From: Sipunculus nudus
Taxonomy: Eukaryota > Annelida > Sipuncula > Golfingiida > Sipunculidae
Direction: 5' to 3'
NCBI GenBank assembly: GCA_026874595.1
Contig: CM049309.1
Location: 70,662,926 to 70,726,925 of the forward strand
Length of the DNA stretch: 64,000 nt
The position numbers and the translations under genes are program-made. The notes beneath the pieces were generated by a model, which did no database searches, was not told the origin of the DNA, and saw only the letters and a program-made list of their open reading frames with translations. This document shows, piece after piece, positions 35,998-47,708 of the stretch (its first letter is position 1; each line of letters starts with the position of its first letter).

Positions 35998-37032
35998 GTC
36001 ACATGTGAACTGATGCCCAACAAATTGGTGTTGACCTCTGACCTTTCCTCGCTGCCCAGCGTCCATTTGTGCGTCTTTTTCCACACATAAACCCACATAT
36101 CTTGGGAACCGATTGACCGATCAGGAAAAAAATTTGGTACAAATGTAGCCCTTGGATAGCTTTATAACATACAAAAAAAAGTGGTGGCGCCGCCTGCAAC
36201 CATGTTTGCACAGTGTCCATCTGTTTGTCTGCCTTGGGTTAAAATCACTCATATCTCTGCAGTGGTTTGGCTAATTCACCTGAAATTTGGCATGGGTATA
36301 CATCCTGGATAGCTTTCTTAATTTTATGACAGGTGGCGCCATACATTGATGTTCACGCTGCAGACAGCCATATTTATATCTCCGGACTGGTTTGACGTAT
36401 TTTCCTGAAAATTTGCACGTGTATAGATCTCCAAGGCTCTTTATCATACACAAAACTGGTGGCGCCACCTGCACTCATATTTGCACAGTGTCCGTCTGTT
36501 TGTCTGCCCTGGGACAAAATCACTCACATCTCGGCAGTGGTTTGACATATCAGCCTAAAATTTTGCAGGTTTATACATCCTGGACAGCTTTCTCGATTTG
36601 ATGACAGGTGGTGCCACCAACATTCTAGTTAACGCTGCAGACATCCAAGCTTATATCTCGGGAACCCTTTGGTCGATTGGGCCAAAATTTTGCATGTGTA
36701 TAGATCTCACATAGCTCTTTATCATACACAGTACTGGAGGGACCACCTGCCACCATTTTTGCACAAGTCCTTCTGTTTGTCTGCTGTGGGAAAAAATCAC
36801 TCATATACATGTAGTGGTTTGACTTATCTGCCTAAAATTTTGCATATGTATACAACTTGGACAGCTTCCTGGATTTTGTGTTAGGTGGCGCAACCTACAT
36901 ATATATTTCGCCTGCAGACATCCATGCTAATATGCAACACACCTCACTCTATTTCCCCTTGCCACTCAATCCATGCCTCAGTCCACCCGTTCCACTCTGA
37001 TTTGGCTGATTTGTCAACTACCCGTATTCTAG
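35998..37032 (+). mobile_element. H2 element copy 3, 5'-truncated
   Basis: From 'gtcacatgtgaact' it matches 666 onward of copy 1 ('ttgacctctgacctttcctc', 'gttcccgagatatg' type units). It ends with the same 3' terminus (gtcaactacccgtatt, CTAG at 37029-37032). GGTGGCGCCACC exact at 36458. The 5' hairpin of ~130 bp is missing. Confidence 0.65.
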
Positions 37033-38025
37033 TTAATGCATGGATTGTCATGAAACTTGCCTTGAATATTGAACATGACTAGTTTTGTCAGTTTTCGAAA
37101 AGTGGTGGCGCCACCAGTATTTTTTCTTATTTTTACGAATATTTTTCTGTTTTTTTACTATAAAATGACAATCATGTCAGTTTCTGAAGTGTTTATTGAT
37201 CACAAGTGGATGCCCTATAGTAATCACCCTGTTTGTCTGTCTGTTTGTCTGTCTGTCTGTCCATCCGTTTATCCACATCAATTTGTTTCCAGACTTATGA
37301 CTTACAAATGGTCCACCACTAAAGAAAGAACATGTATGATTTTTGGGTCATGAGGTCAAAGGTCAGGGTCACAAGACTCACTTATTTTAAAAGATTATGG
37401 CTGTATTTTAAGCCAAGCTTTTCATCACACACTTTCCATCTTGCACATTAAGCTGACTTGCCAGTATGGGGAGAGCATAAATGAATTTGGGGTCAAGAGG
37501 TCAACGGTCAAGGTCACAGGGGCCATCTGTTCACAAGTTAGTTTCCAGATGATAACTCCAGTTTAGTTAGACATATTGATTTCAATCTTAAGTTATATAT
37601 GGCTCACAACTAAAGTAAGAACCCTGTTGATTTTGGTGTCCAAAGGTCAAGGTCACAGGACCCATTTCATTAAAAGGAATGTGTATGCATTTCATGCCAA
37701 ACTTTTCATCACAAATCTTCCATCTTCAAGATATTACTCACTTGCCGATAAGGGAAGATTCTTTTCGATTTGGGGTCATAGGGTCAAAGGTCAAGGTCAC
37801 AGACCCATCCATTCACAAATTAGTTTATGGATGATAATTCTGCATAGGCTAGTCAGTTTGGCTTCAAACTTGATCTATTAATGATCACCACTAGAGTAAG
37901 AAACATTTTGATTTTCAGGGTCCAGAGGTCAAAGGTGAAGGTCACAGGACCGTCATTCTGAAAAATTTCTTCAAAATATCCTTATTGATAAATACAGCTG
38001 AGCGTTGAGACCCCTGGGTCCCTAG
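37033..38025 (+). mobile_element. H1-type element, 3' part, with DR1 units
   Basis: Contains GGTGGCGCCACC (37104), a CTGT-rich tract (37230-37262), DR1-type units at about 37348, 37500, 37645, 37780 and 37925, and the H1 3' end: CAGCTGAGCGTTGAG, stem GACCCCTGGGTC (38009-38020), CTAG before TTT. H2 copy 3 abuts its left side, so H2 probably inserted here. Confidence 0.65.
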
Positions 38026-38257
38026 TTTTATCTTTCATCATCGAATTCAATTTTAGAACAGATTCCTACTACTAAAAATAAGCATAAATTAGCGGGGTTC
38101 TTAAGTCAAGGTGCAGTCTCCCCCTTCTTTAAATAGGGATATTTAGTCCAGATCAATCTATGAAAATATAAAAATTCAAGTGATTCTTCAGTAAGCTTGA
38201 TGAACTGGTAGAAACATTGTTACGGGGTGACATAAAAGTGGACCAAACTGTCTTGCT

Positions 38258-38503
38258 AGTGAAGCTTGCTTTGCTAGAGAAGCGGTTGGTATGCCAGACA
38301 TGTGCGCCACCGACATTGGTTCGAATCCAGGATTGTCCCAGTCTTTTCCCCTGAGCAATTTCTCTTCGTAACAAAATGGGAGGAGTAAGTGAAGCTTGCT
38401 TTGCTAGGGAAGCTGTTGGTACGCCGGCAATGTGTGCCACTGACATGGGTTCTAATCTGGGATCGTCCCAGTCTTTTCCCCTGAGCAATTTCTCTTCGTA
38501 ACA
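38258..38503 (+). ncRNA. tRNA-derived SINE-like dimer (130-bp period)
   Basis: Two ~120-bp copies. Copy 1 has an A-box-like TAGAGAAGCGG (38275-38285, 10 of 11 to TRGYNNARNNG) and a perfect B box GGTTCGAATCC (38318-38328), 32 bases between. Copy 2 has TAGGGAAGCTG (38405) and a decayed B box GGTTCTAATCT (38448). Both end 'tctcttcgtaacaa'. Pol III control boxes suggest tRNA origin. The outer 'ttgttacg' at 38217 is inverted to the final 'cgtaacaa'. Confidence 0.5.
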
Positions 38504-38509
38504 ACATGC

Positions 38510-41500
38510 ATTCAGTAGTCAGTACGACTGAGGGTTATTCAGAGAATGATAGGTGCTGTAAGAAGGGGTTTGTTTAGAAAACTCTGAGTGTTTGCTTTTA
38601 TTGGGTTGTATTCTCCTGTCAGTTTGCTCTTGAACATTTTGGATCAGGGGAGACAGTCTGAGGACACAAGAGAGGCAAATCATACCATGACACAGTGTTA
38701 TTGCTAAAAATTTTTTTACTTGTGTCCTGTCCTGTTTATTTAACTGCTGGAAGCACTGATTATCTTATCAGTTTAGTGATTGAAAAATGGCCAGTGAGTG
38801 CAAATAAATTGGCCTATTGATAAAAAACAATGATAAGGAGATGCCGAGAAAGATAACACTGATTGGAATGAAATAAATGCAGCAAAACAGGACACACCTG
38901 TTTGTTGCATTTAGTGCTGTCTTTTTAAATAAAAACAACAAGTTTCATTTTCATGACAAATCTTATTTTTTTTTATCATTTTGCATAGTGGGAATTCATT
39001 TGTTGTCTCTGTCCAGTTCAGAAGTATTTGTGGTGTATAAGTGGTGTTCTATTATCCATGGACATCTTGAGCAGTGTGAAAACCCTCACAAGTATTATTT
39101 AGTATTTTGTATCATAGTGGTATTTGTGACTAAATTAAAAATATTCAGGTATAGACAGCATTAATACAGTTTGATTTTATAGATATGCAGTGTTCTGTTT
39201 GTAGTTGGGAGTTTTCACAAATGTCTGTGGAACAGTTGGTGCCACCTTGTGGTAAGCATAAGAAGCACTGATAAGGCTGCAAGGCCACAGGTGGACAATT
39301 GGACATTGACCATTTAGACCCTTGATTAACTTTCAGCTGTTCTGTTAAATTAGCTCTTACAGTAAGGTTCTCTACTTTATGTTGAGCCAACTGTTTTCCA
39401 GGAATCATTCAGGTTGATGAGAAAATTAGTCACATGACCACTGTGGTAACAAATGTGACCAACTGCTACTTAATTTTAACCAGCCAAGTAACAGTCAGGC
39501 TGATATTATTAAGGCAAATGTAGCAAACCCCTTTGCTCTACAGAGGGCCACTAATTCACACACTCAAGACAGGTACCTAAAGTTAACCTAAATTCTCTGA
39601 TGTCAGAATATGCTGTATAATTATCATTTAGTGTAAAGTTGCTTTCCAATAACATAAAGCAAACTGTTCTGTGGTAACTGTAAGAATTTGGTAAAGATAC
39701 AGCAAAAGCTTTGTTATTGTAAGACATCACTTGTAATGTCGGTGTAAAGAGATAAGAATTTTTCTGAAATCTAAAACAAATCTAAAGAATAAAAAGTATT
39801 AAACTCTTTAAGATGATTGTGTTAAAGGCAGTATTGTTTGGTGAGATGACCACTGTGTTCACATTGTATTTGAGTGATGAGTAAGAATTGATGGGTTGGT
39901 TCACCATGCTAGATTGATAGAATACAGTGAATAGAACAGTAGAGACTTTAGAGGCCTATTCTGATATCTGACATCTATTGAAAATAAGATAGTTCATGTG
40001 ACATAAAGCCCAAAAGTGCCAATCCCATGTTGCACAAGCCATCCATTCTACATTCACTTGTTTAAAAATGTAGGGAGCCTGGCAAAATATTAGGAAATCT
40101 GGAACAATCAGTTTTGTTAATGACAAATGATTCTTCATTTCTCACCACCAACAACTACTGACTTATCAACTTCTGGTCTTCCTGCACATGTGAATCAACC
40201 TCCTGTGGTTACCTGCTGTTTCATAATGTCAACATTGGCACATATATCATGTTATGATAAATAGTTAAACAATGACAGCTTGTAGATACCCAAGCTCATA
40301 CCACCATAACAGTGGTGTTATAAGTACCTTTCCTAGCAGGAATTACCTTCAGTTTATTAATATAATATATGCAGTGTAAGCCAGAAATCACATTTCTACA
40401 AATAAGGCAGGTGAATAGCTTGCTTTAAAGTTTTAAAAGTACAGGGAATATGTCACATATTTCAAGTGGCTTGAGGTAGGATGTCACATGTTAAGGCTTC
40501 ACTGTCCTTGCATTTTCCAGAGGTTACAATACTTTGTGGAATATTATATGCCTTCTTAAGTGTCATGATTGTTTATTCAGCTTTTTACCAGAAGTAAGAT
40601 TATTCATATATATGTTCATATGTTTGTGTAACCTCTGACATACACTTTGGATGGTATTGTGATGTGGGAAGTTGATATACTAGCTTTTGGAAAAAGTAAC
40701 CACATGCTGTACAAAATATCATGGTATGGCGAAAGTAAACATGTCTGCTGTCTGCTTACCAACTCAGTACTCATCTGTGGATCAGTTTTGGCTTCTTCAG
40801 GGTCATGATCATTCGAGGTGCTAATATTAAAATGATATAGGTTATCAGTCTGTGAAACCAGTTTGCCTAGGTAAAATTAACTGCACTATTAAAATGATAT
40901 CTTTCATAGATTCCAGTTATATATGAATATATATAAAGTTTGATATACATTTTGTAGTGCTGTGCCAATTGATCAATTATATTGATGATTAGTTGATACC
41001 TTTCACATTTGAAAATTAATTGGTTGCAGTTTTGTATAATTGATCTGTATGTACATGCAAAGAAATCATTAACCAGAAAATATATTCTTATCCAGTCAGA
41101 GATTTAAGAAAAATAGGGCACAAAAAACAGCATTAAATCTTAACCTTGTGCAGTGAACAAGTATCAACAATTTGGATATTACCTTGACCTTTCAGCATGA
41201 TGTACAAGTTAAAATGGATTTAAATGGTCAGCATTATATGTAGAATACCATTTGTAAAGCAAATTCCTCGGTAAAATAAAAGGGATATATAAAATAATTG
41301 CTCATTAATTGTTCGCTTTCTTTGAATCATCAAACATGATTTAACAACAAATTCCAAGCACTAATGTTTATGTTATTTATGTTGGTTGAGTTAAAAAATA
41401 AGGATATATGCTATGGCAGCTCATTTAGCTCTTTCATAACTTATCCTCCCAGGTATTCTCACAAGAACTTGACAAGAAACCCAGGATATCATTCCAAAAA

Positions 41501-41985
41501 AAATATGCATAATTACCAAGATGCCAGTGGAGCCTTTTGATGGGAGTGAATTGAATAAATATATATGTTTTTGTGACAAGTGTATAATAATTGCGCTTGC
41601 ATGTTGTGAAAGGGTGTCAGTGTAAAGAGTACCAGAAAATCTGAAGCATTCATGCATTTGATGGTAGAATATGACCCGGTGTAAACTGAATCCCACAAAT
41701 TGCCTGTTGCCATGTGTGTATAGTCTATAATAGAATATGAATGATAGTGTTTTAGGTGTAGAACTTTCAGTATTTAAAGAGCCCCTCGTTAAAAAAAAAT
41801 CTCCTTCCATTAAACCTTTATTTTTCAGATTAATTTTTATTTTTATTTTATTTATACCATATTCTGTCAGGGTGGAATTTCAAATCCATGGGAATTTGAA
41901 ATAATTCTTGTATTTGTAAATTAACACTATCTTACATAAAATGATTGCTTTTTTTGGTGGCAAAGTTCCTTAAATTTTTCAGTTC
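38510..41985. other. Gene-free stretch
   Basis: No exon with convincing splice sites and no element ends seen. The ORFs present are short and lack coding bias. Confidence 0.45.
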
Positions 41986-41989
41986 AGCT

Positions 41990-42857
41990 GACTGAAAGTC
42001 ATCTGAGCTATAGCGATCACTCTTTGTCCGTTGTCTGTCCGGCCGTCGGGCCATACATTAACAGGGCACAAATTGTAACTGCTGGACCTGGAATCTTTAA
42101 ACTTGACATCCAGGGAGGTCAATGAAAAATCTCCTTGAAACCTGAAATTAGGTCTCTGTTACCGATATTCTCCGAGTTATGGGGCTCCTAAGTACCCCCC
42201 CCCCCCCCCCCGAATAATAAAAATTTGATACAAAAGCTCAAGTATCTGAATAACTACTACATTGATCACTATGATTTTTTGCATGAATATTGATCATGGA
42301 AAGTTCCATCAGTTCCTACAACTGGTGGCGCCACCTTTTTTCTAATTTTTACGAATTTTTTCCTATTATTGAATCCTATTATTGTCTGTTAACAGGGCAC
42401 AAATCGTAACCACTAGACCTGGGATCTTCTAACATGACATCCAGGCTGATGCATGAAAAATCTCCTTGGAAACCTGAAATTAGGTCTCTGTTTCCCATAT
42501 TCTCTGAGCTATGGGGCCCTTGAGTACCACGTAGAATAATAAAAAATTTGATACAAAAGCTCAAGTTCCTGAATTCCTGCATTGATCACCATGATTTTTT
42601 GCATGAATATTGATCATGAAGTGTTCCATCAGTTCCTACAAACTGGTGGCACTACTTGTATTTTTTCAAATATTCATACTTTTTTTGTGTCTATTTATGA
42701 GACCTTCAAATGAAGTGGTCATTTCTCCAAAAGCCCACGATACCCCATTCTAAGGACTGTTCACAAAATTCATGATTATTTTGCCCTCTGGCAGTCATTT
42801 TGCTCATTGTTCAACATTGCATGAATTCAGCTGAGCATCATGGCCCATGGGCCTCTA
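41990..42857 (+). mobile_element. H1 element copy 1f, short complete copy (868 bp)
   Basis: 5' TTCAGCTGACT-gaa-AGTCATCTGAGCT hairpin, CTATAGCGATCAC and GTCCGTTG tract; 3' CAGCTGAGCATCATGG, perfect palindrome GGCCCATGGGCC (42842-42853) and CTAG before TTT. It holds two of the ~330-bp units with GGTGGCGCCACC exact at 42324. A 17-base poly(C) lies at 42195-42211. Confidence 0.75.
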
Positions 42858-42859
42858 GT

Positions 42860-45790
42860 TTCACAGTTCTTACAGAAACATGGACTTTTACACACGGGTG
42901 AATGAAAAAAAATCCAGCAACTTCAAACTGGAATTTTCCTTGGTACAATTATAATTCCCCCTAGAGGTCAGGAACACCAAATTCTAAGTTGCCTGAGGGG
43001 AACTTAAATTGGAACTTCCCCTGGGGGATTTTCAACTTCCCCTGGATTTGAATGTCCACCATGTTATTAACATCATAGGTACTATTTTGCTTAGTTTTCA
43101 TTGTATATATAATAATTTTACCAAACTTCTACAGAGATGGTGTGATTTCAGGTTAAAGCTATCTATTCACCTACCCTTTCTTGCAAATTTATGTTATTTC
43201 TGGCATACAGTCATTAATAAACGGTTGGTTATTCCTGTGAAGAAATTTCTTATAACACTTCTATAATGGATTTTTTAACTTGTTAATCTACAAACTGTTA
43301 GTAAACATGGCATATGGGCCATTATTGACATACAGAAAAAAACATGTAATTGAAGGTGTTTGGTTGCAAATGTGTGGAAATTGATAGGTCACTAGTCTCA
43401 AAACGCCCTTTACAAAACTCTGGTTCATCTTAGTTGCTGCCAGATGTCCTTTATGGATTATTTTAGTGGGACCCCTACATGTGATTTAAACAGGTGGATA
43501 TAAACAAAACGGACAACATTGGTGCGGTGGGATTGGAGTTTACTGGCCTATATTCATAGAAGCTTCAAGAGGCTATCTTTAGCTAATATACTTGATATAT
43601 CAGAGTATGCCCCTTTAAAAAAAATTAAATTTAAATCTTTAGAACTTTGTATGTATGAGCCCAGAAAATCTAGATGAATGACAGAGATAAAGGTGTAAAT
43701 CTCAAGTTATTCTGACTGGCCCTCTGAGTGGTAACAGGTTAAGTAATTCAGAAGTTCATTTATAGGTTCAAACCGCTTGTTTACCCTGCTACATGAACAG
43801 TTTAAAATTTGGAACATTTTACAGGTGTGACATGAATTACAAAACCCAAATTATAATTTATTATTCCATACTGGTAACCATTGATGTATAGTATTAGAGC
43901 CACAGGCTTTAAATAAACTGTCACACACCATCACACTTATGGGAATTTTGAAGGAATATAGTAAAGTATGCCATATCAAAAATAATTATAATCAATCTTT
44001 GTACTACTCTTACTATTTCATGGAAATAGAGTGTCTTGAAAGCAAATTCCTATAGATTTTCATGTTAAAGTAGTTGGGGTCAAAGTAACTTTAAAGAGTC
44101 CCAACTCATACCTTTTAATATCGTAGAGTATGTTTCAATTTTACAAAAGCAAAAAGCATAAAAGTTCCCATTTAACAGCAGAAACATTCTACAAGTTTGA
44201 TGACACTGTTACAGTGATTAGAGTGTTATACCATGTGCCATAGTATCTGGTATACTTTCCTCTTTCATTTAATCCTCTGACTAAAGTCCATCATGTAGAA
44301 ACAGAACCTAACATGGCTAATAGATATAATTAACATTGCTCATGTATGCTATTTTTACATGCCAGATTAAATCTAACTCAAACATAAAGCAGTGTCCATA
44401 TATCAGAAACTGTCACTGACAGTGTCAGTGTTAGATCATCAGACTCACTATGGTCAGGACTTAAATGTCAAGTATAATTACATTACCTTACAGTGTACAC
44501 ATTACATAACATACACATCACAAATGTTGGTACACAAAAACAACACAAAGCAGCATAGAAATATTTAACTAATTGGTTAGCCCAAGTCAGACAGGTACTC
44601 ATCTTGTTTGTCATTTCAATGATGAACTGTCACCAACCAAATGAAATTTGTGGTTTTATATTTGGCACGTGAATCATTCCCTCAGTCACATTTAAGTGAG
44701 AATAAATAATAGCGTTAAATGTCAATAGAGATACACTACAGTCTTATGACATGATGTAATATTCAGTTATCTACTGTTTCTCATGTTTTATGAATGTTTC
44801 AGATGTAATACAGTCTCTGCTGTAAATCCTTTTATTTGATTCACTCACTATGGAAGCAAGATTAAAACTTTAGATATAAAAACATGCATTTCCCCAGAAC
44901 CTGTGGATAAGATTATGGGCTGATATTGAAACTGGCACAGTACAGGAGTAGCTGTAAATTATTAACTAATTTAAATTAAGTGATATATATCCCATATGGG
45001 CACTTATGGATAAACATTTTAATTTTCAATTATCAAAATAATCCACAGGAATAATGTAAATGATTACCAGAAATACAGGTTCTATTTTTATTCCTTTTTT
45101 ATCATATTCCTTATTTACATGAATTACAAACATGTCAAAGGTAATATGTAGAAAACGGCATAATTATCATAAAGCACATATATATAAAGCACATATATAT
45201 AAATACCTGTTGGTATAAATGCTCAGAATTTCACAAAGTCATCTTCAGTGGTTATTGACTTTGTGTCATTTATGTAAATTGATATTAAAATGAATGCAAA
45301 AGTGTACAAAATGCAAAATTAATCCGAGCAGTTGGAGTGACTTTCCTTTGATCTGAGCATTCAAGGGATAAGGAATATAAGAACTGTAGTTTCTTTGTGG
45401 ACTGAAGTTCAAATTTTGATCATAGACCTGTCCAGGCAGGTCAGGTTCTGTTTTGACAGCTTCTGAAAATAATCACAACTGTCTGCCGAGCAGCCAAATT
45501 AACGTTTTGTCAATCTCTGAATTATTGTATAGAGGGCTCTTCATTCAAATTCATACAAATTATATAACCATATATCTCAAGAATAAGTGAGATGTCACAG
45601 GTCAAGAGAATAATTAGGAGGGGTAGATTTTGAAGGGGGGGGGGCACAGGAGGCCTGCATCCCCCATCTCTTGGCCGGAAAATTCTGGGTTATAAAAAAA
45701 TAAGAGCTAAATATTGAAAATCTGGACTGGATTTTGCATCCTGATATATTTTACACTACCTGAGATCAGGCCATTACAGCCTAGATTTTT
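42860..45790. other. Gene-free stretch
   Basis: A/T-rich, no supportable exon. Low-level 'cttcccctggggg' inverted patches at 42955-43050. Nothing else recognised. Confidence 0.45.
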
Positions 45791-46850
45791 AGCGAACCTG
45801 TGAGCTTATGTGATGGTGTGGCGTCATCCGGCGTCCTTCGTCCATTGTCCGTCGTCTGTACGTTAACCCATACTATCTTGAAAACGGCAAGAGGTAGCAT
45901 CACGAAATTTTATGCAAAAAATTTGTCATCTAAAAAACTATATCGGATTTTGCTTAATTTTTGGCTAACTGCATTTTCTTAGATTTTATAGGGAAAAAGC
46001 TTAAAAAGCTTTAAAAATCTTCTTCTCCGAAACTGTTCAGCCAAATTGTCCAATATTTCACAGAAATGATTCCTGGAATAATCTTTCTCAAGTTTGTTCG
46101 AATGGTTTAAGTTCGGTGATTTTTGGCCGAGTTACAGGAAGTTGAACTTAGTCATCTGTCCATAAAAGCATACTAAAATTACAATCTCAGAAACGGCCGG
46201 AGCTATCATCACCAAATTTTATGCCAATGTTGTTCACATGAGACATATCTGAAATTGAGGTATTGGTGGCGCCACCTGCATCGACCTTTTTTGTACAGGG
46301 GTCATCAGTGCCCGTATCATACTGACGGCTACAAAAAACTTCTTCTCTGAAACCATATGGCCAAATAGTTTAATATCGCACAGAAATGATCTTAGGGTAG
46401 TGTTTTCTGAAATTTGTTCAATTCGTCTAAGTTCAGTGACTTTTGGCTGAGTTATGGGAAGCTGAATTTAGTCATATGCTGTAACAGCCCATTTTAGCTC
46501 AGTGGCTACAAAAATCTTCTCCTCAAAAACCACTGGGCCAAATTCTTAAATCTCACACATTAATTATCCTTAGATGTTGATCATTCAAGTTTGTTCAAAT
46601 GGTTTTGGTTCAGTGATTTTTGGCTGAGTTATGGGAAGCTTAACTTAGCCATTTTGCTGTATTTTCCCATATGAGTTATAAAACTGTAAATTTTTTTTTT
46701 ACTGACCCTACTGAGGCCAATTTGTTTAATATTATACAAGAATAATCCCCTGAATAATTCTTATAATAATTGTCTTTTATAGTTCCAAAGAATGAATTTT
46801 GGCTGAATTATAAAGGTTCAATTCAGTCATTTTGCCATATATGTTAGCTG
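45791..46850 (+). mobile_element. H5-type element, 5' part (3' end not found)
   Basis: Starts TTTTTAGCGAACCTGTGAGC, TTATGTGATGGTGTGG and a 'cgtccattgtccgtc' tract. Repeated units contain 'agtttgttcaaatggttt', 'gagttatgggaagctgaa' and GGTGGCGCCACC at 46265. The same opening occurs at 47709. Confidence 0.6.
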
Positions 46851-47150
46851 TGTGAAGCAGATACACAGATACATCTAGATACATCAAGACTGGCACCAGT
46901 TTATCAGCATTTATTACATCATGCCTCTAGACATTTAGATTTCAGGTTATCTATGGTTAATATTGACAAGAATGATTTTTAAAAGCTTTTAAAAAATGTA
47001 GATTTATGATTTTTAGATATTCCTCATGCCAGGCAATGTTTACAATCACAGCTATACAGCTCTCTGTGGGTATATAAAGACAGCTGTACATGGATTATAA
47101 ATAATTGGTATCCATAGTCAAATTAATTCAAGATTTTGCCATCAGTGAGA

Positions 47151-47653
47151 CAGGGCTTGAAATTAACGCCGGACCACCGGAAATTTCCGGTAAAAATCAC
47201 GGAGGTCCGGCAGAATGTCTACCGCCGCCGGACCTCCAGTCCAGCGAACTTCTGGGTCACCAGGGCTCGTCAAGCTAATGGTTCCCCTACCAATTTGTCG
47301 TCATGCCACGCGAGAAAAAAAGTGCCTGTAAAACGGTAAATCGCACGATCGACTGACGCTTTTGTTTGTCCATCAATTAGCCTTGACCTTGATACAGACT
47401 GGTACCGGGCCCTATTAAATCCCAAAGTCACTGCGGTCACAGTGGGCGATAATATAGTGCACACAGTAGGCAAAAAAGAGCGGCGTGCCAGACTTAGGAC
47501 GAACATACTCGGTCAAGATTGGACTCAAGAAGCCAAGATCCCATCGCTTCATTAGATAAATAAGAGGTCCGGCAATTATTTTTGAGGTCTGGTAAAAACA
47601 AAAATCTGCCAGACCTCCAGTCTGGTGGCTGAATTTCTTAATTTCCTGCCCTG
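47151..47653. mobile_element. 503-bp non-autonomous DNA transposon, 6-bp target duplication
   Basis: Ends CAGGGCTTGAAATTAA (left) and, inverted, CAGGGCAGGAAATTAA (right), 14 of 16 identical. Direct repeat GTGAGA directly abuts both ends (47145-47150, 47654-47659). CAGGG termini suggest the hAT group. The inside has mirrored 'gaggtccggcag' / 'ctgccagacctcc' segments. No transposase. Confidence 0.8.
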
Positions 47654-47708
47654 GTGAGATGTATCTGTATTCCAATTTTGCATTCAGTATGCATCTGTAT
47701 TAATTTTT

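Noticed and set aside
25331..38000. CRISPR-like or satellite array made of 'aggtcaaaggtcaaggtcac'
   Set aside because: Spacers are themselves repeated and diverge gradually, the period is 144/288 bp and the host is an animal. It is an element-internal tandem repeat.
38153..38507. Repetitive open frames (minus strand) with 'SWIRTNVGG' wording
   Set aside because: They are the reverse complement of a tRNA-type B box (GGTTCGAATCC) in a SINE-like dimer, not protein-coding.
41421..41810. 129-codon minus-strand frame
   Set aside because: No recognisable domain, A/T-driven composition, no matching splice sites or neighbouring exons.
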